Of a stretch of DNA of 64,000 nt, positions 52,918 to 61,336 are shown one piece after another. Both the position numbers and the translations under genes were made by a program. The DNA is from Phycisphaerales bacterium (GTDB lineage: Bacteria; Planctomycetota; Phycisphaerae; UBA1845; Fen-1342). The DNA lies in contig JADJXS010000001.1 in the NCBI GenBank assembly GCA_016710275.1, positions 868,001 through 932,000 on the forward strand, in the 5' to 3' direction. Position 1 is the first letter of the stretch, and the number at the start of each line of letters is the position of its first letter. A model generated the notes under the pieces. It saw nothing but the letters and a program-made list of their open reading frames with translations. It was not told the origin of the DNA and made no database searches.

Positions 52918-53385
52918 ATGAGCAAGACCCGGAACGAGCCGCCGCGGATTCAGAACCGCAAGGCCCGCCACGACTTCGAGATCATCGACACGCTGGAGGC
53001 CGGCATTTCGCTGACCGGCAGCGAGGTCAAGAGCCTGCGCGCCGGCCAGGCGTCGCTCGACGGGGCGTATGCGCACATCCGCGATGGCGAGCTTTTCCTC
53101 GTCGACGCCAACATCAACCCCTACGAGCGCGCCGCCGAGATGTTCCAGCACAAGCCCAAGCGCGTGCGGAAGCTGCTGGCCAAGCGCACGGAGATCAAGA
53201 AGCTGCTTTCGAAGGTGACGCAGAAGGGGTTTACGCTCGTGCCGCTGATGATGTATTTCAACGAACGGGGGCTGGTGAAGGTTTCGCTGGCCCTGGCCAC
53301 GGGCAAATCACACGCCGATAAGCGACAGACTTTGCGCGCCCGCGACGATCAGCGCGAAATGAACCGCGCCATGCGACGCCGCTGA
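52918..53385 (+). CDS. smpB: SsrA-binding protein
   Basis: SmpB carries tmRNA to stalled ribosomes. The 155-residue protein shows NRKARHDFEIIDTLEAGISLTGSEVKSLRAG, DANINPYE and the Lys/Arg-rich C-terminal tail (GKSHADKRQTLRARDDQREMNRAM). No ribosome site is clear; a TACACT hexamer lies 12 bases before the ATG. It diverges from rpmA. No tmRNA gene was seen in the window. Confidence 0.95.
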   Translation: MSKTRNEPPRIQNRKARHDFEIIDTLEAGISLTGSEVKSLRAGQASLDGAYAHIRDGELFLVDANINPYERAAEMFQHKPKRVRKLLAKRTEIKKLLSKVTQKGFTLVPLMMYFNERGLVKVSLALATGKSHADKRQTLRARDDQREMNRAMRRR

Positions 53386-53452
53386 ATTCGGACTCCCGGG
53401 CGCGGCTATACTTCGGGTAGTCCCGACAGGGGGGACTTGCAGGAGCCTGCCC

Positions 53453-54553
53453 ATGACCCCGATTCCGTCGCCCCGTCCGATCGCGGCCGCCATTCTCATT
53501 GCCGGGTGCCTCGCCTGCGGCGGAGTGGCCGCTGCGTCGGAGCCGCTCCGCGGTGAGACGGTGTATGTGCTTCGGGAAGGTGTGCCGGTGGCGATCGGCG
53601 TCGTGGCGGACGCCATCGGGGAGGATGAGCTGCGAGTTGCGCTGACGGCCGCGGAACAGCCGGTCGCAGCGGCCAAGCTCTCCGTGGCGAATCAGCGGGC
53701 ATCCGGCGCAATCGGCGCTCGTCCGCCGAGCGTCGGCGGGACGGAGCGCTACCCGCGGCCGCACGTCGCGGCGCAGCCTTCGATCGAGGATTTGGCGAGG
53801 CTTCAGGGATCGCGGGAGCGGCGCTGGCACTATCACCCGCTGGCGGGCGTGACGGGACGAGATGTTGCGCAGACACATGATGCGCTCAACCGGGTGGCCC
53901 AGCGAAACGCGCAGCGCGAATTCAACCAGTGGGACATGGACCGCCGGCAGCAGCGACTGGAGTCCGCGCATGACCGGATGCTGGCGCAGGGGACGGACCT
54001 GTTGCGCCGCGGCGAGTACCTGCGGGCGGTGATCGCGCTGAGCGCGGCGGCGGACCTCGACCAGGGGGATGCCGCCAGCCGCGTGCAACTGGCCCAGGCG
54101 CGGCTGGCGCTCGGGCATTATGAGGACGCGGCCGCGGCGCTTCGCCGAGCGCTGCAGTTGCAGCCGAAGCTGGCATACATGGACCTGCGGCTGGCCGATC
54201 GACTGCCGGCGGAGGCGGACCTCGGTGTGCAGGTGGCGGGGCTGGCGGAGGCGCTGCGCAGCGGAGAGGGGGGCGGGGAGGAGTGGTTCTTGCTGGGGTA
54301 CGTGGAATTCCAGCGCGGCCGATTCGCGGAGGCGCATGCGGCGTTTTCGCGAGCGGCGCCGCTGCTGGGGAAGGATGACCTGACGCGCGTTTACCTGGAC
54401 CTGACCAAGCCGGCCCAGAAGCGCGGGTCGAATGTCCGCCGCTCGGATCGAAGCGGGTCGGACATCACGCGCCTGCAATCCCGTCAAGCAGCGTCCGACA
54501 CATCAGCAGTCCGCGGGGCACATGGAACGCGCCCTTCCACATCCCGCCCTTGA
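53453..54553 (+). CDS. Secreted TPR protein of unknown function
   Basis: The protein has 366 residues with a signal peptide (about 1-28). A central region (about 90-160) is unrecognised, then TPR-like pairs follow (about 165-320: GTDLLRRGEYLRAVIALSAAADLDQGD, ALGHYEDAAAALRRALQLQPKLAY). A GCAGGAG ribosome site and a TATACT hexamer at 53407 lie upstream. The last 29 codons overlap the convergent epimerase gene, so the C-terminal tail is low-complexity. Confidence 0.7.
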   Translation: MTPIPSPRPIAAAILIAGCLACGGVAAASEPLRGETVYVLREGVPVAIGVVADAIGEDELRVALTAAEQPVAAAKLSVANQRASGAIGARPPSVGGTERYPRPHVAAQPSIEDLARLQGSRERRWHYHPLAGVTGRDVAQTHDALNRVAQRNAQREFNQWDMDRRQQRLESAHDRMLAQGTDLLRRGEYLRAVIALSAAADLDQGDAASRVQLAQARLALGHYEDAAAALRRALQLQPKLAYMDLRLADRLPAEADLGVQVAGLAEALRSGEGGGEEWFLLGYVEFQRGRFAEAHAAFSRAAPLLGKDDLTRVYLDLTKPAQKRGSNVRRSDRSGSDITRLQSRQAASDTSAVRGAHGTRPSTSRP

Positions 54554-55745
54554 TCGGGGTGGAGACGCTGCCGTCGCGGTGCAGATAGCCGAACCACTCC
54601 CCGAATTCGGGATCGGGGAAGTGGTCGAACGTCCAGGCGTGCAACGTCTCGAACATCTCCGCATAGCGCGGCTCGCCGGTTTCGCGAAACGCCATCAGCG
54701 CGGCGATGCAGGCCTCGTTGTGCGGCCACCAGAGCTTCATGTCGTGCTCGAGTTGCGTGGCGGGGTGGCCGTCCACATCCACGAAGTACAGCAGCCCGCC
54801 GTGCTCGCGATCCCAGCCGCGCTCGAAGGCGACGTCGACCAGCGCGGCGGCGCGGCGCAGCAGCGCCGAATCGCCACGACGGCGCGCCACGTCCATGATG
54901 AACCAGGCACATTCGATGGCGTGTCCGGGGTTCATGACGCGGCCGTCGGGGCCGTCGATCGGTCCTCCGTCGGGGCGCACGGCTTCGAGAACGGCGTTGC
55001 GATCGGGCTTGACGAAATCGCGGAAAATCTCGTCGATGGTCTCATCGATGAGGCGCTCGAAGCGCGCGACGTGATCGACGCCGGGAGTGTCCGATCGGGC
55101 GTCGGCCGCGCTGGAACCGGTGCGTGACGGGGCGCTGCGCGCGTCCGGCGGTGAGCCGCTGCAGGCCTCCGGCGGCGCAGTCTCGATCAGCGTGTTGGCC
55201 ACGTTCAGAAGACACATCAGCGGCGAAAGCGCTTTGCCCGGGCGCGTCGCGGGATCGACCTTCGGCGGGAGCAGCCCGGGGGTGCGCAGGTGGCGCACGA
55301 AGGAATCAAACACTTCGATCGCGCGTCGTCGGCGCTGGGGCGAATTCTCGGCCTTCGCCAGCGCGGCAAAGGCGATGATGGCGAAGACCTCCGAGTACAC
55401 ATAGCGGCGCATCCGCAGCGGCCGGCCGTCGCGCGTGACGCAGAAGTACATTTTTCCGCCGGGGGCGAAGCAGTGCCTGTCCAGGAAATCCGCGCCGTGG
55501 CGGGCGAGGCGCAGCCAATCCTCGCGGGGCTCGATCTGCGTGAAGAGCGTGGCGAAGAGCCAGGTTTCGCGGCCCTGCAGCCAGACCGGCTTGTCCGTTC
55601 CGTAGAGCGAGCCGTCGCGCGCCAGTTGCGTGAAGAAGCCGCCGCACTCGGCGTCAACCGAGTGCCGCATCCAGAAGGGGACGACGTCGTGGAGCAGGGC
55701 GTCGGCATAGAGGTCGCGCAGGCGCGCGGCGCGATCGGGCTGCAT
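54465..55745 (-). CDS. N-acylglucosamine 2-epimerase (AGE) family protein
   Basis: AGE enzymes epimerise or isomerise sugars on an alpha/alpha barrel. The 426-residue protein shows DKPVWLQGRETWLFATLF, RRYVYSEVFAIIAFA, NPGHAIECAWFIMDVA, and KLWWPHNEACIAALMAF with the catalytic His pair. An insert of about 30 Ser/Ala/Pro-rich residues near 200 is unusual. AAGGA precedes the ATG. It overlaps the TPR gene tail by 89 bases. Confidence 0.88.
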   Translation of the reverse strand: MQPDRAARLRDLYADALLHDVVPFWMRHSVDAECGGFFTQLARDGSLYGTDKPVWLQGRETWLFATLFTQIEPREDWLRLARHGADFLDRHCFAPGGKMYFCVTRDGRPLRMRRYVYSEVFAIIAFAALAKAENSPQRRRRAIEVFDSFVRHLRTPGLLPPKVDPATRPGKALSPLMCLLNVANTLIETAPPEACSGSPPDARSAPSRTGSSAADARSDTPGVDHVARFERLIDETIDEIFRDFVKPDRNAVLEAVRPDGGPIDGPDGRVMNPGHAIECAWFIMDVARRRGDSALLRRAAALVDVAFERGWDREHGGLLYFVDVDGHPATQLEHDMKLWWPHNEACIAALMAFRETGEPRYAEMFETLHAWTFDHFPDPEFGEWFGYLHRDGSVSTPIKGGMWKGAFHVPRGLLMCRTLLDGIAGA

Positions 55746-55780
55746 GGGCGGCTTGGTCCTTTCGGCCTGGGTCCGACTGC

Positions 55781-57127
55781 TCAGCGCAATTGCTCATACA
55801 GAAACCGCTCGGCGCGCTCGAAGCGATCGAACGCGCTGCGCAGCGCTTCGCTCACGCCGCGGGCGTCGTCGATCGTGCCGGGCGGGGCGGCCTCGATCAC
55901 GGCCTGCAGTCGCGCTGCGGCGTCGTCCAGGTAGGTCGCCGCCTCGGCAAAGGTGCGCGCGGCGTCGAAGAGCGTCATCTCGCGCGTCTCGCGCTCACTG
56001 GGCTGATAGAGCAGCCGCCACGGCGCAGCGCGCAATTCCTGGCTGGTCAGCCGCAATTGCTCGCTCATGTCGCGGACGTTGGCGAGCGTGCGATCCAGCA
56101 GGGGGCGATTCGTCAGCACGAGCTGCCGGCCCGCGGCGGTGATCTGCACCACGTCGGCCAGCGACGCATTGATCCGCTCCATCCCGCTGTGCAGGCGGCC
56201 CAGCAGCGAAGCGGGATTCTCGCGATCCAGTTCATCGCGCAGCCGCGTCAGAATCTCGGCATCGACGCGCGTCGCCGCCGACGCCAGGCTGCCGGTGAGC
56301 TGACGGATGGCGGGTCGATTCTCGGCCGCCAGCGCGGTGATCTCGCTCAACCCGTCGCCCAGTCCGTCGAGCAGCGTGTGCAGCTTGCCGACCAGCGTGG
56401 AGCGCTCGCCCGCGTCCGACTGCACGCGCAGCGCGGTCGTGACCAGGTTCACGTCATCCATGATGCGGTGCAGCTTGGCCAGCAGCGACGCCGATTCCGC
56501 ACCATCCAGCTCGCTGCGCAGTCCCGCCGTCAGCGCGTTGATGTCCGAAAGGCTGGTGGAAATTTTGTGGACCAGCGACGCCTCCTGCCGCGGATCGACC
56601 AGTTGCTCGATGTTCTCGAGCACCCCGCCCGGCCCGAGCAGCCGCCGGGAAAGCTGCCCGATCGCGGCGGCGAAGCTCTGCGGCGGCAGCCCCTGCACGG
56701 GAACATCGCCCAGTGCCGCGGCGGAGGGGGTGCCGGTATCCAGGATGAGCAGCGTGCCGATCCCGCCGACGGGCGGCTGATCGCTGGTGATGCGGCAGTC
56801 GGCGTAGAGCGGGATGTCGCGGCGCAGGCGGGCGGTGACGGCAATCACAAGCTCGCGGCTGCGCTCCTTGCCGGCGACGGGCGGGCCGTCCACCTCGCGC
56901 GGCTCGACGGCGGTGACCTCGCCGACGTGCACGACACCCGCCAGCATGACGGGGCTGCCCGGCTTGACCGGCGCCAGGCCGTCGCGGTGCGGGAAATGCA
57001 CGACCAGCGGGCGCATCTCCCCGGCGAGTCCGGGGCGCAGCATCAGCACCGTGCCGATCAGCAGGGATAGCAGCACGAGCGCGGTCAGACCGAGCAGGAA
57101 ATCATCTCGACGGGACGCGGCGGCCAT
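55781..57127 (-). CDS. MCE/MlaD family protein
   Basis: MCE proteins form periplasmic rings or tunnels for lipid transport. The 448-residue protein has one N-terminal helix (about 10-30), an MCE domain (about 38-130: MRPLVVHFPHRDGLAPVKPGSPVMLAGVVHVGEV) and a long helical tail with regular heptads. No MlaE permease or MlaF ATPase is adjacent. It follows the DUF3299 gene by 66 bases, so it may join that operon. Confidence 0.85.
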   Translation of the reverse strand: MAAASRRDDFLLGLTALVLLSLLIGTVLMLRPGLAGEMRPLVVHFPHRDGLAPVKPGSPVMLAGVVHVGEVTAVEPREVDGPPVAGKERSRELVIAVTARLRRDIPLYADCRITSDQPPVGGIGTLLILDTGTPSAAALGDVPVQGLPPQSFAAAIGQLSRRLLGPGGVLENIEQLVDPRQEASLVHKISTSLSDINALTAGLRSELDGAESASLLAKLHRIMDDVNLVTTALRVQSDAGERSTLVGKLHTLLDGLGDGLSEITALAAENRPAIRQLTGSLASAATRVDAEILTRLRDELDRENPASLLGRLHSGMERINASLADVVQITAAGRQLVLTNRPLLDRTLANVRDMSEQLRLTSQELRAAPWRLLYQPSERETREMTLFDAARTFAEAATYLDDAAARLQAVIEAAPPGTIDDARGVSEALRSAFDRFERAERFLYEQLR

Positions 57128-57193
57128 GGGCGTACATGCTGCGGGGGGGCGGCGCGGAAGGCAAGCGCGCCGCGAAAGAGCGGCGCATCGGGG

Positions 57194-58096
57194 CTAAAAG
57201 CCGGTGTTGAAGGCGACGTCGTCGGCGTCGACGCGGAAAATGCTCATGACGATGCCGTCCTCGATCGTCTCGCCGACGTGAAAATCCCCGCGGACGGTGA
57301 CGACCACGTCCTGCACGGCCCGCGCCCGCACATGATCCTTGACCACCACGTGCGCCCAGTCGTTCATGTTCACCTGCGCCCCGTAGCAGCAGAGCATGCG
57401 ATTCCGCACGAGCAGAAAAGAGCGGACATCCGCGCCGCTGGTCTCGAAGGGCAGCATGAATCCGCGCAACTCGATGCGCGAACGATCCAGCGCGGCGATT
57501 CGGTCGGGAATCTGCTTGGGCCATTCTGCCGCCGGAAGGCCGTCGTAGAAGGCCTGCATCACGCGAAAGGGGTCATACTCAAAGCTGGAGAGCACGCCGA
57601 AGCTGACCGGGCGATACTGCTCCGCCGTTCCCTTCCACGCTTCGAATTGCTCCCATGCGGCCGTGACGCTCGGGGCGTCCACGATGTCCGCGATGGCGTT
57701 GACGTCGATGTCGTCGGGGTTCAGCAGCACGACGCCGTCAGGCAGCGTCGAGGTCAGGTCGCGCGCCGTTCCTCCCGGTCCGCCCGTCCCCTTCCCGGAA
57801 GCGCCCAGCGTCCGCGCGTTGATCTCATCCCGGCTCAGCCGCACCACCCCGCCGGACTCGACCAGATCCATTTCGCGGTCGAACTCGGTGATGCGGTCGG
57901 CGCCGTCGATCCGTTGCCCCCGGATCTGCGACACGTCGACGGCCGGCGCGGCCTGCGTGCGCAGCAGCGGCACGTCGAAGATCGCGACAAACGCGACACC
58001 GGCCAGCGTGCCGAGCAGGAGCCACAGCCACAACCGGCGGCCGCTGCCGCGTGGGTCGTGCGTCGCGCCCCGGGTTTCGTGTATTTCAGCCGCCAT
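57194..58096 (-). CDS. DUF3299 membrane-anchored protein
   Basis: The protein has 300 residues from the ATG at 58096 (GGGGA about 10 bases before); an ATG at 58105 would overlap the previous stop (ATGA). One helix (about 22-42) anchors it. The C-terminal DUF3299-type domain shows SRIELRGFMLPFETSGADVRSFLLVRNRMLCCYGAQVNMNDWAHVVV, with a Cys pair. In proteobacteria such genes sit with ABC transporter genes, as here. The function is unknown. Confidence 0.8.
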   Translation of the reverse strand: MAAEIHETRGATHDPRGSGRRLWLWLLLGTLAGVAFVAIFDVPLLRTQAAPAVDVSQIRGQRIDGADRITEFDREMDLVESGGVVRLSRDEINARTLGASGKGTGGPGGTARDLTSTLPDGVVLLNPDDIDVNAIADIVDAPSVTAAWEQFEAWKGTAEQYRPVSFGVLSSFEYDPFRVMQAFYDGLPAAEWPKQIPDRIAALDRSRIELRGFMLPFETSGADVRSFLLVRNRMLCCYGAQVNMNDWAHVVVKDHVRARAVQDVVVTVRGDFHVGETIEDGIVMSIFRVDADDVAFNTGF

Positions 58097-58101
58097 GAGG
58101 G

Positions 58102-58668
58102 TCATTTCCCCGTGTCGCGCCCGGCGGGCGCATATTCGAATGATACGTCGGAGTAGCGCTCGCCGTGCATCTCGATTCGCTGAATCACCCCCTTGAAGGC
58201 CCGCACGCCGCGCAGGTCTTCGGACGTGACGGAGAATTCGGACGTATCGCCCATCGTCTCGCCGGTCAGGGGGTTGGCCACGGCGTCCAGCGTGAGGTGA
58301 AACATGCTTTCGCCGCGCTGGGGGGTGGCCGGGATGATGACTAGAACGCGGATTTCGGACGCTTCGGAGCGCAGCGAGTTCGCCGCGCAGCCGTCCAGCA
58401 GCCACAGGCGCAAGCGGCCGGTGTCGACGTCCAGCAGCAGTTCGGCGTTGGCGTCGTGGTCGCCCAGTTCGACCAGCACGCCGCCATGCGGTGCAAGGTG
58501 CGAGTGAGCGGCGTCGCCGGATGGCGCAGAGGCGCCCGCAGCCGGGGTTACCGGCGAGTCACTCGCTCCGCCCGGTTTCGTGGGGCCGCGCTCGCAGCCG
58601 GGCAATGCCGGCGTCAGGAGCGCGGCGAGCAATACCCACGTCTTGACGACCCGCATCTTGGCCATCAC
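58102..58668 (-). CDS. Lipoprotein with His-rich, possibly metal-binding domain
   Basis: The protein has 188 residues; a lipobox (ALPGC) ends the signal peptide. The mature part starts with HSHLAPHGGVLVELGDHDANAELLLDVDTGRLRLWLLDGCAA, a pattern seen in domains near metal exporters. Four His lie close together, so metal binding is plausible but unproved. It sits between an FtsX-like permease gene and the DUF3299 gene, with 12 and about 5 bases between them. Met4 (MRVV) is an alternative start. Confidence 0.7.
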   Translation of the reverse strand: MMAKMRVVKTWVLLAALLTPALPGCERGPTKPGGASDSPVTPAAGASAPSGDAAHSHLAPHGGVLVELGDHDANAELLLDVDTGRLRLWLLDGCAANSLRSEASEIRVLVIIPATPQRGESMFHLTLDAVANPLTGETMGDTSEFSVTSEDLRGVRAFKGVIQRIEMHGERYSDVSFEYAPAGRDTGK

Positions 58669-58680
58669 GCACCTCCACGG

Positions 58681-59946
58681 TCAGGACAGCGGCGCCAGGT
58701 TCGACGCCACGTCGGTTGCATACGCCTTTCGCGCCGGCAGGATGCCGGTGACGCCGCCGATGGCGATCATCGCCAGCGGCGTGACCCAGAGCGCTTCGTG
58801 CGCGACCCACGGCTCGATCACGACGCCGGTCTGCTCGCGCACGACGTAGGCCGCGGCGGTCAGGATTCCGGCATAGACCCCGAAGGACAGCAACGCACCC
58901 AGCGCCGCGATGCTCTTGGCCTCGGCGATGATGCTGACGAAGACGACCGATCGCTTCGCCCCCAGGGCGCGCAGGATCGCGTAGTCCCGCCGTCGGGCGC
59001 TCAGCGAATTATAGATGCCGGTCAGGATCGAGGCGGCGGCCACGCACACGACCAGGTAGGCCAGCAGGCGCAGCACCTGGGCCATCCATCCCAGCTTGTC
59101 GAAGATCTCGCCCATGACGCTGCCGATCGGCCACGCCAGCGTCGCGACGCGCCCCTGGCGATTCACCTCCTGGAACAGGTGAAATCCCGGCTGGCCGGCC
59201 TTGAGCTTGAGCAGGACGGCGCTGACCTCCTTGACCGCGTCGGGGATGGGCTTTCCGCGGCGGGGGGTGTATTCGCCGCCGTCGCCGCGCAGCGTATGGC
59301 CGGACATGCGGAAAATGCCCTCGATGGGGATGAAGATCACCCGGTCGTTGGGCGTGTTGGTCTGCTCCAGGATTCCGACCACCACGTACACGTCGTCGTG
59401 GCGCTGCGCGGGGTCGTAGGTGATGCCGTGATAGGGGTTGAAGGTGCTGCCGAGGGTCAGCCCGGCGCGCTTCGCGACGACGCTGCCGATGACGGCTTCC
59501 TGCAGGTCGGGGTCAAAGAGCCGTCCGCCGGGGGCCACGGACATGCGGCGACCCCGCTGGAATTCGAGCTTGTTGAACATATCGAGCGTGGTGCCGACGA
59601 TGCGATAGTTGAGGTAATTATCGCCGACGGCCAGCGGGACGGCGACCTCGACGTAGGGGCGCTTGCGCACCTCGTCGTAGATTTTCCACGGGATGTTGCC
59701 CGGGGACGTATCCAGGTGGAAGACGCTGTTGAGCACCAGTTGCAGCGCGCTGCCGCGGCCGCCGAGCACGGCGTTGAATCCCAGCTCCCCCGTGAAGGCG
59801 GCGCGGGTCTGGCCCTCGATGACGAAGACGGCCATGGTCAGTCCGCCGGCCAGCGCCAGCGAGAGCGCCGTGGCCACGGTCGATAGCGCGTGCTGCCGCA
59901 GGTTGCGCCGCACGAGCAGTTGCACGGCCCGACCGGCGCGGATCAT
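58681..59946 (-). CDS. FtsX/MacB-type ABC transporter permease
   Basis: The protein has 421 residues. The arrangement is one N-terminal helix (about 20-45), a large extracytoplasmic domain (about 46-285) and three helices in the last 130 residues (LLAYLVVCVAAASILTGIYNSLSARRRDYAILRALGAKRSVVF, then two more). This is the LolC/MacB-type fold, which works by moving lipids or peptides from the outer face. Its start overlaps the ATPase stop (ATGA). Confidence 0.88.
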   Translation of the reverse strand: MIRAGRAVQLLVRRNLRQHALSTVATALSLALAGGLTMAVFVIEGQTRAAFTGELGFNAVLGGRGSALQLVLNSVFHLDTSPGNIPWKIYDEVRKRPYVEVAVPLAVGDNYLNYRIVGTTLDMFNKLEFQRGRRMSVAPGGRLFDPDLQEAVIGSVVAKRAGLTLGSTFNPYHGITYDPAQRHDDVYVVVGILEQTNTPNDRVIFIPIEGIFRMSGHTLRGDGGEYTPRRGKPIPDAVKEVSAVLLKLKAGQPGFHLFQEVNRQGRVATLAWPIGSVMGEIFDKLGWMAQVLRLLAYLVVCVAAASILTGIYNSLSARRRDYAILRALGAKRSVVFVSIIAEAKSIAALGALLSFGVYAGILTAAAYVVREQTGVVIEPWVAHEALWVTPLAMIAIGGVTGILPARKAYATDVASNLAPLS

Positions 59947-60632
59947 CGGCCGGCTCCCGCCACGGGCGATTCGACGCGGTTCAACTCGTCCATCCGCAGC
60001 GTGCGGTCAAAGGCGGACAGCACGTCGTTGTCGTGCGAGACCAGCAGCAGCGCAGCGCCGACCTCGCCGCACAGTTCGCGGATCAGCGCCAGCGCGGCGG
60101 CGGCGTTTGTGCGGTCGAGGTTGCCGGTCGGCTCGTCGGCCAGAATGACCGAGGGGCGGTTGGCCACGGCGCGGGCGATGGCGACGCGCTGCTGCTGGCC
60201 GACCGAAAGCTGCCGCGGGCGATAAGCGGCGCGGTCAGAGAGGCCGACCCGCGCCAACAGGTCGCGCGCCCGTCCGCGGTCCGCGCCGTGGCCGAAGCTC
60301 ATCGCCAGCAGTACGTTCTCGAGCGCGGTGAAGCCCTGCAGCAGGTTGAAGGTCTGAAAAACGTAGCCGACGTGCATCGCCCGCAATCGATCGCGGGCCG
60401 CTTCCCGCAGCCGCGCGAGGTCCTGACCGGCGATTCGCACACTCCCCGAATCCGGCAGCAGGATGCCCGCCAGCACATTCAGGAACGTCGTCTTGCCCGA
60501 GCCGCTTCCGCCCTGCAGGGCGAGCTGCTCGCCCTTCCCCAGTGAGAACTGCGGCACGTTCAACACGGGCACGCGCGCGCCGTCGGGCGCGCGGTAGGAC
60601 TTTCGCAGGTCGGCCACTTCGATCACGTTCAT
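59943..60632 (-). CDS. LolD/MacB-type ABC transporter ATPase
   Basis: The protein has 229 residues. Walker A is GGSGSGKTT, the Q-loop FQTFNLLQGFTALENV, the signature LSVGQQQRVAIARA, Walker B VILADEPTGNLD and the His in LLLVSHD. It pairs with the overlapping FtsX-type permease. The substrate cannot be read. It is the first gene of a four-gene unit; a hairpin region of 240 bases separates it from the ACT gene upstream. Confidence 0.92.
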   Translation of the reverse strand: MNVIEVADLRKSYRAPDGARVPVLNVPQFSLGKGEQLALQGGSGSGKTTFLNVLAGILLPDSGSVRIAGQDLARLREAARDRLRAMHVGYVFQTFNLLQGFTALENVLLAMSFGHGADRGRARDLLARVGLSDRAAYRPRQLSVGQQQRVAIARAVANRPSVILADEPTGNLDRTNAAAALALIRELCGEVGAALLLVSHDNDVLSAFDRTLRMDELNRVESPVAGAGR

Positions 60633-60787
60633 CCGCGAGCGATTCCTTTCGTCGGAGGGAGTGTATCCGCGGAATCGCGTTGCGGCGCAGCGAAATCACT
60701 CGGGCAGACTGATCGCGAGGACCGCGCGCGGCAGCGCGCGGCGAGGGAACGGCTGCCGGGACGGAACGAACAAGCGCCGCGCAGAGG

Positions 60788-60833
60788 CGGCCGAGTGCGG
60801 ACGCACCGGGGCGATCATGATGTCACTCGGCCG
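60788..60833. repeat. Inverted repeat before the ABC operon
   Basis: CGGCCGAGTG (60788-60797) and CACTCGGCCG (60824-60833) are exact complements with a 26-base loop. It could end the ACT message or regulate the ABC operon. Confidence 0.4.
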
Positions 60834-60872
60834 AGCGGCCGGCCGGACGAACAGGCGTCGCCGATCTCGCGG

Positions 60873-61301
60873 TCAGCGCGCCACGGCGGCGCGCTTGAGC
60901 ACTTTGCGGGCCACGTCTGCTTCAGCGGCGCTGGCGAAGGCGAAGTAGCAAAGGAACTTGCCCGCGACGGCGGCGTTGGAGACGCCGCGCAGGTTCAGCC
61001 CGGCGGCGGCCAGCGCGCGGGTCAGACGGGCCCCGGTGCCGGGCCGGTCCGGCCCGCTGACGCAGACGCAGTGCATGCCCGCGGCGCGGACCAGGCCGAC
61101 GTCGGCGGCGGCGCGAAGCTGCTTTGCCCCCTTGAGCGGCGCGACGAAGACGCGCGACGTGTTCTCCGTGACCCGCCGCGCCACGACGAATTCGAGGTCC
61201 GCGCCGGCCGCGGCCAGCGCTTCGAGAATGCGCGCCAGCATGCCGGGGCGGTTGCGCACATCCGCCGCCCAGACGTCCGTCTTTCCGATCTTGAGCGCCA
61301 T
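60873..61301 (-). CDS. Tandem ACT-domain protein
   Basis: The protein has 142 residues with two ACT-like units: VWAADVRNRPGMLARILEALAAAGADLEFVVARR (about 8-70) and VCVSGPDRPGTGARLTRALAAAGLNLRGVSNAAVAGK (about 77-140). ACT pairs bind amino acids and regulate enzymes or transporters. It lies 35 bases downstream of the OPT transporter gene, so it may respond to imported peptides or amino acids. No ligand can be named. Confidence 0.85.
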   Translation of the reverse strand: MALKIGKTDVWAADVRNRPGMLARILEALAAAGADLEFVVARRVTENTSRVFVAPLKGAKQLRAAADVGLVRAAGMHCVCVSGPDRPGTGARLTRALAAAGLNLRGVSNAAVAGKFLCYFAFASAAEADVARKVLKRAAVAR

Positions 61302-61336
61302 GGGCGGCTCCCTTCATGCCGTGTGCAGCGGCCGGG

